Below are positions 1-8,166 of a stretch of DNA of 16,978 nt, one piece after another. Location: NCBI GenBank assembly GCA_947626465.1, contig CANQSI010000014.1, forward strand, positions 1 to 16,978, read 5' to 3'. Under the pieces are notes generated by a model. It had not been told where the DNA came from and searched no databases. It worked only from the letters and a program-made list of their open reading frames with translations. The translations under genes and the position numbers were made by a program. The DNA comes from an uncultured Atopobiaceae bacterium (GTDB lineage: Bacteria > Actinomycetota > Coriobacteriia > Coriobacteriales > Atopobiaceae). Each line of letters begins with the position of its first letter. The stretch's first letter is position 1.

Positions 1-110
1 CTTGCGAGCTCATAGCTATCTCAGGTGGCTCGCACCGAAAAAGTGGCTACGCGGCGTAAGTCTTTGGCACTACGCGGCAGAAGGGTTTTGGGGGGCGTGG
101 CTGCGACTGC

Positions 111-1103
111 CTAGTTAATGCCCACTAGGCGGTAGCCCAGCTGGATTTGCATGGGGACGGCGTTGGTGTCCTCCATGAGGGAGATGAGCGCCTGGGCGCC
201 TCGATTGCCGCTCGTGCGATAGGCGAAGTGGACCGTGGGGATGCCGCCGGTGACGGCCTGGAGGAGCTGGTTATCGCCGAAACCGGTCACGAGCGGGGCG
301 TTGCCCTCCCCCGGCTCGAGGTCGAAGCGCTCGTGGACGGCCTCGATGGCGCCCGCGGCGATGGTGTCGGTGGCGCAGGCGATGACGCGCACCGCCTCGT
401 CTTGCGCGAGGATCGCGCGCGCCGCCTCGGCGCCTTCACTGCAGCTGAAGCCGGCGCTTCGCACGAGATCGTCGTCGAGCGTGAGGCCCACGGAGGCGAG
501 CCCGGCGCGAAAGCCCTGCATGCGGGCATTGCCCACGGCGCGATCGTCGGTGCGCACGCCGATGAAGGCGAACTTCCCCTCCGGATAGCGCTCGGCGAGG
601 GAGCGCCCGAGGTCGGAGGCGGCACCGCGATCATCGTGGTAGACGCAGGAGACCTCGTCCACGTGCTGGCCCACCACCACGATCGGCACGCTCGCGTTCT
701 CGAAGAATTGACGGTGTCGGAGCGTGATCACCGTCCCCACGAGCACGATGCCATCCACGGGATAGTTCTCGAAAAGCGCGAGGTAGTCGAGCTCGACGTC
801 GGGGTCGTTCTCGGTGTCGGCGAGGATCATCTGGTAGCCGCTCTCGCGGAGCACCTGCCCGATGCCCGCAGTCACCCGGCTCACGGACTCGGAGTTGATC
901 TTCGGCACGACCACGCCCACGGTGTAGCTCTTGCCCGTGCGAAGGCTCCTCGCCTTTGCCGAGGGCTGGTAGCCCGTGGTTTGGATCGCGGCGTGGATAC
1001 GCTCGCGCTTTTCCTCTCCCACGGGGCCGCCGTTCAAGTAGCGAGAGACGGTGGCGGTGGACACTCCGGCCATCTTCGCGATATCGCGGTTGGTCATCAC
1101 CAT
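111..1103 (-). CDS. LacI-family transcriptional regulator
   Basis: This is a 330-residue sugar-type repressor. Residues 4-24 form the LacI helix-turn-helix (NRDIAKMAGVSTATVSRYLNG). The hinge helix follows at about 45-59 (YQPSAKARSLRTGKS), and a periplasmic-binding-protein-like effector domain fills residues 61-330. Length and layout are normal for the family. The start at 1103 has an AGGGGGAG ribosome binding site 4 nt upstream; a second ATG at 1097 would give MTNRDIAK and sits about 10 nt from the same site. The gene lies 43 nt downstream of folC on the same strand, so it could be co-transcribed or have its own promoter there. The ligand cannot be read from the sequence. The only sugar-hydrolase gene in view, the GH1 gene at 6596, is more than 5 kb away, so any regulatory link to it is a guess. 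Confidence 0.95.
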   Translation of the reverse strand: MVMTNRDIAKMAGVSTATVSRYLNGGPVGEEKRERIHAAIQTTGYQPSAKARSLRTGKSYTVGVVVPKINSESVSRVTAGIGQVLRESGYQMILADTENDPDVELDYLALFENYPVDGIVLVGTVITLRHRQFFENASVPIVVVGQHVDEVSCVYHDDRGAASDLGRSLAERYPEGKFAFIGVRTDDRAVGNARMQGFRAGLASVGLTLDDDLVRSAGFSCSEGAEAARAILAQDEAVRVIACATDTIAAGAIEAVHERFDLEPGEGNAPLVTGFGDNQLLQAVTGGIPTVHFAYRTSGNRGAQALISLMEDTNAVPMQIQLGYRLVGIN

Positions 1104-1142
1104 GGGGCTCCCCCTTCCCCGGACGCACTTTCAGGGGAGTGT

Positions 1143-1153
1143 AGCGTTACGCT
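1143..1153. promoter_or_regulatory. Short palindrome upstream of the LacI-family gene, possible operator
   Basis: The sequence AGCGT-T-ACGCT has two perfect 5-bp arms around one base. It overlaps the folC stop codon and lies about 40 nt before the lacI-type start. LacI repressors often bind palindromes near their own gene, but most known operators have an even spacing with a central CG. This one has odd spacing and could be chance in GC-rich DNA. Confidence 0.2.
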
Positions 1154-2553
1154 CGGTGAAATCGATGCCAGTTTGTGACTTCTCCGGCGAGCGTGATGGT
1201 GCCGAGCGCCACGTAGGGCTCACGCGCCAGCGCGTGACAGGCGGTATCGACATCCCAAAACACGCCGGCCACCTCGAAGCCATGCGCACGCACGCGCTCC
1301 GCGAGCTCGTCGGCCTCGAGCGAGCGCGCCGCGGCGGTGCGCGTGACGTAGATCGTCTCGAACGCAGGCCCGAGGAGATCGATCATCGCGTCTGAATCCT
1401 TGTCGGCGAAGCAGGCGAAAAGCAGCGCGGGGCGCAGGGTGCTCGCATCGAGAAGTGGCAGGTAGGAAGCGAGGAACGTGGCCACCGACTGCGGGTTGTG
1501 GCATGCGTCCACGAGGTGGAGCGGCTCATCGCGCACGAGGTCGAAGCGCCCCGGCGTGGGGCAGGCGGCCACCTTTTCCCGAAGCGCCTCCTCGTCGAGC
1601 TCCCGCCTGAGATACGCCTCTGAAAGCGTGATGGCGCAGGCGATGTTTTGCGCCTGGTAGCTCGGCTTCTCGATGCCGTGGAGCTCGTAGACCGAGAAGG
1701 GGGTGTTCACGGAGAGAGCGAGGGCGTCGCCAAGAAACGCCGGCTCATGGTCGATGGTGAACTCCGCGTAGCGGCCGGGATCGTCGAGCTCTTCGAGCTG
1801 GGCGTCCGAGAGCACGGCGGTGGGCGTGAGGCGCGCCTTTCGCGCGCGCTCCTCGAGCACCTCTCGCACCGAGGGCTCCGTGTAGCAGCCGGATCCGAGC
1901 ACGCAGGCCCGCTGGCCTCGGCGAATGATGGCGGCCTTCTCGGCGGCGATCTCCTCGAGCGTGTTCCCGAGGACGGCCATGTGGTCGAGCCCGATGCCAC
2001 TCACGCACGTGACCTCGGGGTTCGTCGCAGTCGTGGCGTCCCAGCGGCCGCCCATGCCCACCTCGAGCACGGCGGCGTCCACGTCGGCCTCCGCGAAGAC
2101 GACGAGCGCGGCCACGGTGAGGAGATCGAATTCCGTCACGTCGTAGGGACGCTCCCCTGCCGAGGCGCGACGCGCATTCACCTGCTCGCCCGCCGCCTTC
2201 GCCACCGCCACGCCGTGCGCGAAGGCCTCCTCGGCGACGGGCGCGCCGTCGATCTCCATGCGCTCTGTCATGGAGACGAGCTCGGGCGAGGTGTAGAGCG
2301 CGACCTTGAGCCCCTCCCCTTCGAGGATGGCGGCGGTGTAGCGGGCGGTGGAGGTCTTTCCGTTCGTGCCCGCGACCTGCAGGATGCGATAGCTCGCGTC
2401 GGGGCGATCGAGCTCGTCGAGCATGTCGACGACCGTCTCGAGCATGGGCGAGATCCCAAAGCGCTGCGTTGCGGCGAGGATCTCGAGCGCCTCGCCATAG
2501 GAGGCGCTCACACGCTGATAGCGCTCGGGAAGCTGCCACTCATGCCCAGCCAC
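1147..2553 (-). CDS. folC: Bifunctional folylpolyglutamate synthase / dihydrofolate synthase
   Basis: FolC is a cytoplasmic Mur-ligase-type enzyme. It joins glutamate to dihydropteroate and then extends the polyglutamate tail of folates, using ATP. From the GTG start at 2553 the protein has 468 residues. It shows the P-loop GTNGKTS at 62-68, the TSPELVSMTERM folate-site segment at about 88-99, MGGRWDATTATNP at 167-179, LDHMAVLGNTLEEIAAEK at 189-206, and a C-terminal DACHNPQS motif. I chose the GTG because GGAAGGAA lies 9 nt upstream and family homology begins just after it. A TTG at 2637 would add 28 unconserved residues and overlap the lipoprotein gene by 10 bp, with no clear ribosome binding site. 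valS and folC are often neighbours in Firmicutes and Coriobacteriia; here one gene separates them. Confidence 0.95.
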   Translation of the reverse strand: MAGHEWQLPERYQRVSASYGEALEILAATQRFGISPMLETVVDMLDELDRPDASYRILQVAGTNGKTSTARYTAAILEGEGLKVALYTSPELVSMTERMEIDGAPVAEEAFAHGVAVAKAAGEQVNARRASAGERPYDVTEFDLLTVAALVVFAEADVDAAVLEVGMGGRWDATTATNPEVTCVSGIGLDHMAVLGNTLEEIAAEKAAIIRRGQRACVLGSGCYTEPSVREVLEERARKARLTPTAVLSDAQLEELDDPGRYAEFTIDHEPAFLGDALALSVNTPFSVYELHGIEKPSYQAQNIACAITLSEAYLRRELDEEALREKVAACPTPGRFDLVRDEPLHLVDACHNPQSVATFLASYLPLLDASTLRPALLFACFADKDSDAMIDLLGPAFETIYVTRTAAARSLEADELAERVRAHGFEVAGVFWDVDTACHALAREPYVALGTITLAGEVTNWHRFHRA

Positions 2554-2562
2554 CGTGTGAAG

Positions 2563-2570
2563 TTCCTTCC
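2563..2570 (-). promoter_or_regulatory. Ribosome binding site deciding the folC start
   Basis: On the minus strand this reads GGAAGGAA, 9 nt before the GTG at 2553. The alternative TTG start at 2637 has no comparable purine-rich site, so this favours the shorter FolC. Confidence 0.5.
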
Positions 2571-2627
2571 GCTCGACACCCGCCAATGCTTCGGGATGGT
2601 CCAAGGCTTGAGTGCGTCGCGTTGCCG

Positions 2628-3596
2628 CTAGAGGCAAAAGCCCGGTACCACGCCGCCGGGACGTCCTGCGTCTCCATCGCCGGCCGAGGGCGAGCCGTAA
2701 TTCATCACGCCGCAGAAGCCGTATTCAGACCACCCGTCGGGCGTGCGTAGGAACCAGTTGAACGTCCCCGGATAATCCCGCTCGAGGATGGGATTGTCGC
2801 CCGTGTCGGTGACATTCATGTTGGCAAAGAGCTGGTACTGGGTGCCTTCCGCATTCGCGATGGCATCGAGTTCCTCATCGGCCGTACCGCGCAGGGACCA
2901 GCTTCGATCGATCTCGCCGCAAAGCTCCGTGAGGGAGAAGAGCCAGAGCTTGTCGGACGTCGTCGTCACTGAGGACAGGTCCACCGTTTCGCCCACGTTG
3001 TTGGTGAGCTTGTCGACCGCCACGATTTGATTCGCGAGATCGCTCGGGAGGCTGGCGATCCCCTCTGTGCCGAGCCAGCTCCTCATCTCGGAGCCTTCCC
3101 AGCCCCCTTCATTCGTGTCACTGGAATTCATGGCTTCGGCGGCGATGGGCTCCGCGAAGATGAAGGTGATGCCGGCCTTGCCGCCACCTGTCTTGTTGTC
3201 GTGGGAGAAACCCGCGACCTGGACCGACGTCTCGGTGCCGTCTGAAAGGGTCACGCTCTTTGCTTGGGTGCCGTCGAGCGTGCCATCCGCATTGCAGAGG
3301 TTGTGTTGCTTCGCGATCTCCATCGCCGCTTCGTCGCTTCCCGCGTTGCCGATCTCCTGCGCGATGCCGGCGAGCTCATCCCAGGAATACGCGTCGAGCG
3401 AGTACTTCGACGCGCTTTCCTGCACCTCGCTCGTATCTTGCTGCTCGTCAACCGGTTGATCCGTGACCTCACTGCTCTCCTCAGAGGCAGTTGGCACCTG
3501 TTCCGCGAGTTCCTCCACGGCCGGAGAGACGGCTCCGCAGCCCGCGAGAAGCGCCATGAGCGAAAGTGCGATCCCGAGCTTCACCTGTTTAGTCAT
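2628..3596 (-). CDS. DUF6273-like surface lipoprotein
   Basis: This is a 322-residue secreted lipoprotein. The signal peptide MTKQVKLGIALSLMALLAGC ends in a lipobox (LAGC, Cys20), so the mature protein should be lipid-anchored outside the membrane. Residues about 21-66 are a Glu/Ser/Gln/Thr-rich linker. The rest resembles the DUF6273 family, whose role is unknown: GWEGSEMRSWL near the middle, then TTSDKLWLFSLTELCG, FNWFLRTPDG, and the C-terminal GGVVPGFCL. The start is supported by AAGGG 8 nt upstream of the ATG. It sits 51 nt downstream of valS and runs into folC. By eye its codon use is less GC-biased than its neighbours, which suggests later acquisition. The family assignment is from memory of these motifs. 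Confidence 0.85.
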   Translation of the reverse strand: MTKQVKLGIALSLMALLAGCGAVSPAVEELAEQVPTASEESSEVTDQPVDEQQDTSEVQESASKYSLDAYSWDELAGIAQEIGNAGSDEAAMEIAKQHNLCNADGTLDGTQAKSVTLSDGTETSVQVAGFSHDNKTGGGKAGITFIFAEPIAAEAMNSSDTNEGGWEGSEMRSWLGTEGIASLPSDLANQIVAVDKLTNNVGETVDLSSVTTTSDKLWLFSLTELCGEIDRSWSLRGTADEELDAIANAEGTQYQLFANMNVTDTGDNPILERDYPGTFNWFLRTPDGWSEYGFCGVMNYGSPSAGDGDAGRPGGVVPGFCL

Positions 3597-3647
3597 ATTC
3601 GCATCCCTTTTGTTTGGACGGTTGCCTTGATGCCGCGCGAGCGCAGC

Positions 3648-6380
3648 CTATGCGATGTCTTCCATCTGGGCCCTCAGGCGCTCGATGGTTTCCGCGAGTT
3701 CTGCGGCACGTTCGCGTTTGGCCTCCACCACCGCAGGCGCCGCCTTCGCGAGGAAGCCCTCGTTTGCGAGCGTGCGCTCAACGCCGGAAAGCTCCTTCTC
3801 GGCCTTCGCGATGGCCTTCGCAAGGCGCGCCACCTCGGCCTCGAGGTCCACGAGGTCGCCGAGGGCGATGAAGATCTCGAGGGCGCCGTCGACCATGCTC
3901 ACCGAGCCATGCGCCTTGGCCACCTCGGGCCCCACGTCGAGCTCGTTCACGCGTGCAAGCTCGCGCACGAAGTCGGCTTGCGCGAGAAGGCGCTCGCTGT
4001 CTTGCGAGGGCGCCTTCACGGCCACCGAGAGCGGCTCGCGGGGCGAGAGACGGTAGCGCGCCCTCGAGGAGCGCACGGCGGAGACGACGCTTCGCGCGAG
4101 GTCGAAGTCGTGCTCGGCGGCCTCGTTCACCCACTTCGCGAAGTCGGCGGGCTCGGGCCATGCGGCCTCCATGAGGAAGCGGCCCTCGTGCGAGGCCCCG
4201 TCGAGCGCCGAGGGCGGCAGCACGTCCCACACGGCCTCCGTCACGAACGGCATCACCGGGTGGAGCAGGCGAAGCGACGTGTCGAGCACGAAGGCGAGGT
4301 TGCGCTGCGCCTGCAGGCGCACGTCGGGATCGGAGGAGTTCAGCCGCCCCTTGCAGAGCTCCACGTACCAGTCGCAGACCTCGTTCCAGAAGAATCCCTG
4401 CAGCTCGCGGGCGTAGTCGCCGAATTCGTAGGTTTCGAGCTCCTCGGTGGCGCGCGCCACCTCGCGCGCGAGGCGCGAGAGCATCCACGCGTCCTCCGGC
4501 GTGGCGGCCTCCGCGGGCCCCGGCTCGTAGCCCTCGAGGTTCAAGAGCACGAAGCGGCTCGCGTTCCAGATCTTCGTGACGAAGCCCTTCGCCTGCTCCG
4601 TGCGCGGGCTCCCGAGGAATTCCCCGGTCTTCTTGTCGAACTCCGCGTCGAAGCGCACGTCTTGGTTGTTGGTGATGAGCGTGAGGAGGTTGAAGCGCAT
4701 GGCGTCCGCGCCGTATTTCGCCATGAGGTCCATGGGGTCGACGCCGTTGCCCTTCGACTTGCTCATGCGCGTGCCGTCCTTCGCGAGGATGATCGCGTAG
4801 ATGAACACGTCCTCGAAGGGCACCTCGCCGAGGAAGTAGAGCGAGCTCATGATCATCCTCGCCACCCAGAGCGCGATGATGTCGCGCGCGGTGACGAGCA
4901 CCTTCGTGGGGTGATGTCCCTCGAGCTCCTCGGGATGCTCGGGCCAGCCCTGCGTGGCGAAGGTCCAGAGCTGCGAGGAGAACCACGTGTCGAGCACGTC
5001 GGGATCCTGCACCACGTGATGGCCGCCACACTTCGGGCACACGTCTGTGTCCTCCATGAGCGCATCTTCCCAGCCGCAGTCCGCGCAGGCGAAGACGGGG
5101 ATGCGGTGGCCCCACCAAAGCTGGCGCGAGATGCACCAATCCTTCAGGTTCTCCATCCACGTGAGGTAGGTCTGGGTCCACCTCTCGGGGTGGAACGTCA
5201 CCTTTCCCGAGGTCACGGCCTCCGTGGCCGGCCCCTTCAGCTTGTCCACCGCCACGAACCACTGCTCCGAGAGCCACGGCTCGAGCGTCGTGTCGCAGCG
5301 ATAGCAGTGCATCACGCTGTGGGCGTGGTCCTCCACGCGGTCGAGCAGGCCATGCTCCGCAAACCACGCGACGATCCTCTCGCGCGCCTCGTCGCGGGTG
5401 AGCCCGCTGAGGTCGCCATAGCCCTCCACCACGTGCGCGGTCTCATCGAAGATGTTCACCTTCGGGAGGTCGTGGGCCTCCCCCATCGCGAAGTCGTTCG
5501 GGTCGTGCGCGGGCGTCACCTTCACGAAGCCCGTACCGAAGCCCGCATCGACGTGCCAGTCGCTAAAGATCGGGATCTCGCGCCCCACGATGGGCAGCAC
5601 CACCGTGGCGCCCACGAAAGGGGCCTTCTCAGGGTCGTCCTCGGCGACGGCCACGCCGGTGTCGCCGAGCATCGTCTCGGGGCGCGTGGTGGCCACGACG
5701 ATGTACTCCACCCCGTTCACCGGCTCTTTCAGGGGATAGCGCAGGTACCAGAGGTGGCCCTCTTCGTCTCGGTACTCCGCCTCGTCGTCGGAGATGGCCG
5801 TCTGGCACGAGGGGCACCAGTTCACGATGCGCTTGCCACGGTAGATGAGGCCGTCGTGGTACCAATCGCAGAAGACCTTGCGCACCGCCACCGCGTACTC
5901 AGGGCTCATCGTGAACTTCTCGGACGCGTAGTCGCAGGAGCCGCCCATACGCTTGATCTGCCGGATGATCGTGCCGCCGTACTCGTCGCGCCACTGCTGG
6001 CAGGCTTCGAGGAAGGCCTCGCGCCCGATCTCGAGGCGGTTCACGCCCTCGGATTTGAGCTTCTTATCCACCTTCGTCTGCGTGGAGATGCCCGCGTGGT
6101 CCGTGCCCACGATCCAGCGCGTGGAGCGACCGCGCATGCGGTTGTAGCGAATGAAGGCGTCTTGGATGGTGTCATCCATCGCGTGGCCCATGTGGAGGAT
6201 GCCCGTCACGTTTGGCGGCGGGATCACCACGGTGCAGTCCTTCACGTGCCCCTCGGCGTCCGGACGCCCGATGCTGCGCTCGAAGGCGCCGCTCTCGAGC
6301 CAACGTTCCATGAGCTCGGGCTCGGTGGTTTGGGGGTCATAAGTCTTGGGCAGCGCATCCGCGCGCGTGCTATCCGTCAC
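3648..6380 (-). CDS. valS: Valyl-tRNA synthetase
   Basis: ValS charges tRNA-Val with valine in the cytoplasm and hydrolyses mischarged threonine. The 910-residue protein has the usual bacterial length and order. It shows the class I HIGH motif as HMGH at 63-66, the editing domain with TTRPETMLGD (231-240) and AHDPNDFAMG (291-300), and a likely zinc knuckle at Cys432, Cys435, Cys448 and Cys451. The KMSKS loop appears as RMSKS at 538-542. An anticodon-binding domain follows, then a C-terminal coiled coil from about 840 to 910 (DLEAEVARLAKAIAKAEKEL and onward). The start codon is GTG with GGGAGG 5 nt upstream. No T-box leader is visible in the 215 nt upstream. The gene is divergent from the GH1 gene. 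Confidence 0.98.
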   Translation of the reverse strand: MTDSTRADALPKTYDPQTTEPELMERWLESGAFERSIGRPDAEGHVKDCTVVIPPPNVTGILHMGHAMDDTIQDAFIRYNRMRGRSTRWIVGTDHAGISTQTKVDKKLKSEGVNRLEIGREAFLEACQQWRDEYGGTIIRQIKRMGGSCDYASEKFTMSPEYAVAVRKVFCDWYHDGLIYRGKRIVNWCPSCQTAISDDEAEYRDEEGHLWYLRYPLKEPVNGVEYIVVATTRPETMLGDTGVAVAEDDPEKAPFVGATVVLPIVGREIPIFSDWHVDAGFGTGFVKVTPAHDPNDFAMGEAHDLPKVNIFDETAHVVEGYGDLSGLTRDEARERIVAWFAEHGLLDRVEDHAHSVMHCYRCDTTLEPWLSEQWFVAVDKLKGPATEAVTSGKVTFHPERWTQTYLTWMENLKDWCISRQLWWGHRIPVFACADCGWEDALMEDTDVCPKCGGHHVVQDPDVLDTWFSSQLWTFATQGWPEHPEELEGHHPTKVLVTARDIIALWVARMIMSSLYFLGEVPFEDVFIYAIILAKDGTRMSKSKGNGVDPMDLMAKYGADAMRFNLLTLITNNQDVRFDAEFDKKTGEFLGSPRTEQAKGFVTKIWNASRFVLLNLEGYEPGPAEAATPEDAWMLSRLAREVARATEELETYEFGDYARELQGFFWNEVCDWYVELCKGRLNSSDPDVRLQAQRNLAFVLDTSLRLLHPVMPFVTEAVWDVLPPSALDGASHEGRFLMEAAWPEPADFAKWVNEAAEHDFDLARSVVSAVRSSRARYRLSPREPLSVAVKAPSQDSERLLAQADFVRELARVNELDVGPEVAKAHGSVSMVDGALEIFIALGDLVDLEAEVARLAKAIAKAEKELSGVERTLANEGFLAKAAPAVVEAKRERAAELAETIERLRAQMEDIA

Positions 6381-6467
6381 GGGAACCTCCCGAATGTGGT
6401 CTTGAAGTCTCGTTTCTCCCAGCGCCTAGGCTACCACCCGCGCTTCACGACAATTCGGGGCACCTCA

Positions 6468-6554
6468 CGCGCATGGGCGATGGACGGGCTCGTCCTCCTC
6501 ACCCATGACGAGCAACTCGCCACCTACGGAGAGCCGTTCGTGCGTATCGTGTAG
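6468..6554 (+). pseudogene. Possible remnant of a PIN-domain (VapC-like) toxin gene
   Basis: This frame ends in a proper stop at 6552-6554 and reads RAWAMDGLVLLTHDEQLATY followed by GEPFVRIV. It looks like the last strand-helix-strand of PIN-domain ribonucleases, where a pattern like AQA-x-DGL-x-LLT-x-D-x-x-L-x-x-YG is common and the Asp in THDEQ is an active-site position. Nothing upstream in this or the adjacent frames gives the rest of a PIN domain, and there is no antitoxin gene. If the match is right, this is a decayed C-terminus left between valS and the GH1 gene. The stretch is only 28 codons, so chance similarity is possible. Confidence 0.4.
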
Positions 6555-6583
6555 GGTTGGGCATGAAGCTGAATCCCCTGCGT

Positions 6584-6590
6584 GAAGGAG
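6584..6590 (+). promoter_or_regulatory. Ribosome binding site deciding the GH1 start
   Basis: GAAGGAG lies 5 nt before the ATG at 6596. In-frame starts further up (TTG 6557, ATG 6563) lack a comparable site, so the protein most likely begins MSERAVYDP. Confidence 0.75.
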
Positions 6591-6595
6591 CGAGC

Positions 6596-8161
6596 ATGAG
6601 CGAGCGTGCGGTGTATGACCCTAAGGCCTTTGGCGGAGATCTCGAAGGGCAGCCCTTCCCCGAGGACTTCCTCTGGGGTGGCGCCACGGCCGACTTCCAA
6701 TTCGAGGGCGGCTTCGGCGAGGGTGGACGCGGGCTCCTCTCCCATGACTTCGAGACCGGCGGCGACGTGCACACGCCCCGGCGCGTGTCGCTTCGCCTCG
6801 CCGACGGTTCGCGCGGGTTCGTGACGAGCGAAGACGCGCTTCCCGAGGGCTCTGAGCCCGCGCTCTTTGACGACGTCTACTACCCGAGCCATAAGGCCGT
6901 GGACTTCTACCACCACCACAGCCGCGACATCGAGCTCATGGGCGAGCTCGGCTTCAACGTCTTCCGCTTCTCCGTGTGTTGGAGCCGCATCTTCCCCACC
7001 GGCCTCGAGGAGGAGCCGAACGAGGAAGGGCTCGCCTTCTACGACCACGTGATCAACGAGCTCGCCGAGGAGGGCATCGAGCCCCTCATCACGATCTGCC
7101 ATGACGAGATCCCCGCCGCGCTCGCCGAGAAGTACGACGGCTGGGCAGGGCGCGAGGTCATCGACGCCTACGTGCGCTACGCGAAGACGCTGCTTCTGCG
7201 CTGGAAGGGGAAGTGCCGCCTCTGGCTCACCTTCAACGAGATCAACATCCTCACCGGCTACCCCATGCTCGGGGTACGCGAGGCCGACGACCAGACCATC
7301 TACCAGGCAAAGCACCACATGATGGTGGCGAGCGCGCTCGTGACGAAGCTCGCCCACGAGATCGACCCCGAGAACCTCATGGGCACGATGTACGCGAGCT
7401 CGGAGATCTATCCGCGTGACTGCAAACCGGAAAACGTCTTCGCAACCATGCAGCTCAAGCGCCAGACGCTTTTCTTCATCGATGTCATGGCGCGTGGCGC
7501 CTATCCCAACTACGCGCACGACCTCCTCGCTGAGCGCGACGTGGAGCTCGTGAAGGAGCCGGGCGACGACGAGGTGCTTGCCGAGGGGGCGCTCGACTTC
7601 GTGTCCTTCAGCTACTACCGCTCGAATACCGCAGGAGTGGGCACCGAGACGCGCCGCCACGGCGTGCTCGGCGCGGAGCCCAACCCCTACCTCGAGGTGA
7701 CGCCCTGGGGGTGGGCCGTGGACCCGCTCGGGCTGCGCATCGTCCTCAACGAGTTCTATGACCGCTACCAGAAGCCTCTCTTCGTGATCGAGAACGGCAT
7801 CGGCGCGATCGACATGCGCGAGGAGGACGGCTCCGTCCACGACCCCTACCGCATGCGCTACCTCTCCGACCATCTACGCGAGATGAAGAAGGCCATCCTC
7901 ATCGACCACATCCCCGTCCTCGGCTACACGATGTGGGGCTCCACCGACCTCGTGAGCCTCTCCACCGGCGAGATGAAGAAGCGCTACGGCTTCATCTACG
8001 TGGACATGGACGACGAGGGCAAGGGCACGCTCGCGCGCTCGAAGAAGGATTCCTTCTTCTGGATGCAGAAGGTCCTCGAGGCAAACGGCGCCTACCTCTC
8101 AGCCGACATGGAGACGCTCGAGAAGGACGTGGCGGGACTCGAGACGGAGTTCGCGGAGTAA
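6596..8161 (+). CDS. GH1 6-phospho-beta-glucosidase
   Basis: This 521-residue glycoside hydrolase family 1 enzyme should hydrolyse phosphorylated beta-glucosides such as cellobiose-6-phosphate, made by PTS uptake, in the cytoplasm. The N-terminal FPEDFLWGGATADFQFEG is the family entry motif. The acid/base Glu215 lies in TFNEIN and the nucleophile Glu399 in VIENG. The phosphate-binding pattern of the 6-phospho subgroup is present as Ser454, Lys462 and Tyr464 in SLSTGEMKKRYGF, which favours a phosphorylated substrate over a free sugar. An inserted loop at about 51-100 (DFETGGDVHTPRR onward) is typical of the BglA-like branch. The gene is monocistronic here: no PTS permease or antiterminator is beside it. 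It converges with the next gene, their stops 5 bp apart, leaving no room for a separate terminator. Confidence 0.95.
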   Translation: MSERAVYDPKAFGGDLEGQPFPEDFLWGGATADFQFEGGFGEGGRGLLSHDFETGGDVHTPRRVSLRLADGSRGFVTSEDALPEGSEPALFDDVYYPSHKAVDFYHHHSRDIELMGELGFNVFRFSVCWSRIFPTGLEEEPNEEGLAFYDHVINELAEEGIEPLITICHDEIPAALAEKYDGWAGREVIDAYVRYAKTLLLRWKGKCRLWLTFNEINILTGYPMLGVREADDQTIYQAKHHMMVASALVTKLAHEIDPENLMGTMYASSEIYPRDCKPENVFATMQLKRQTLFFIDVMARGAYPNYAHDLLAERDVELVKEPGDDEVLAEGALDFVSFSYYRSNTAGVGTETRRHGVLGAEPNPYLEVTPWGWAVDPLGLRIVLNEFYDRYQKPLFVIENGIGAIDMREEDGSVHDPYRMRYLSDHLREMKKAILIDHIPVLGYTMWGSTDLVSLSTGEMKKRYGFIYVDMDDEGKGTLARSKKDSFFWMQKVLEANGAYLSADMETLEKDVAGLETEFAE

Positions 8162-8166
8162 GCCCT

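Larger units (their letters stand above)
6381..6595. other. Divergent intergenic region between valS and the GH1 gene
   Basis: These 215 bases must hold the promoters for valS (leftward) and probably for the GH1 gene (rightward), because the two genes diverge. I could not pick out convincing -35/-10 pairs or an operator palindrome. The right half carries the PIN-domain remnant listed separately. Confidence 0.5.

Noticed and set aside
47..78. Direct repeat CTACGCGGC (47-55 and 70-78) and a weak GCGTA/TACGC stem downstream of the LacI-family gene
   Set aside because: The repeat is 9 bp and the stem only 5 bp with a 12-nt loop. The T-run is too far from the stem for a terminator. Chance is likely.
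147..1178. A 343-codon plus-strand frame opposite the LacI-family gene
   Set aside because: It is a shadow of the regulator gene: low-complexity His/Gly/Asp-rich sequence with no recognisable domain.
3264..6554. A 1096-codon open frame on the plus strand opposite valS
   Set aside because: It is antisense to an intact, motif-rich valS and reads as His/Arg/Leu-rich sequence with no domains. Long antisense frames are expected in DNA with GC-rich third positions. Only its last 28 codons, beyond valS, are of interest.
6381..6556. T-box riboswitch leader for valS
   Set aside because: I looked for the T-box core (AGGGTGGNACCGCG-like) and a following terminator on the minus strand and found neither.
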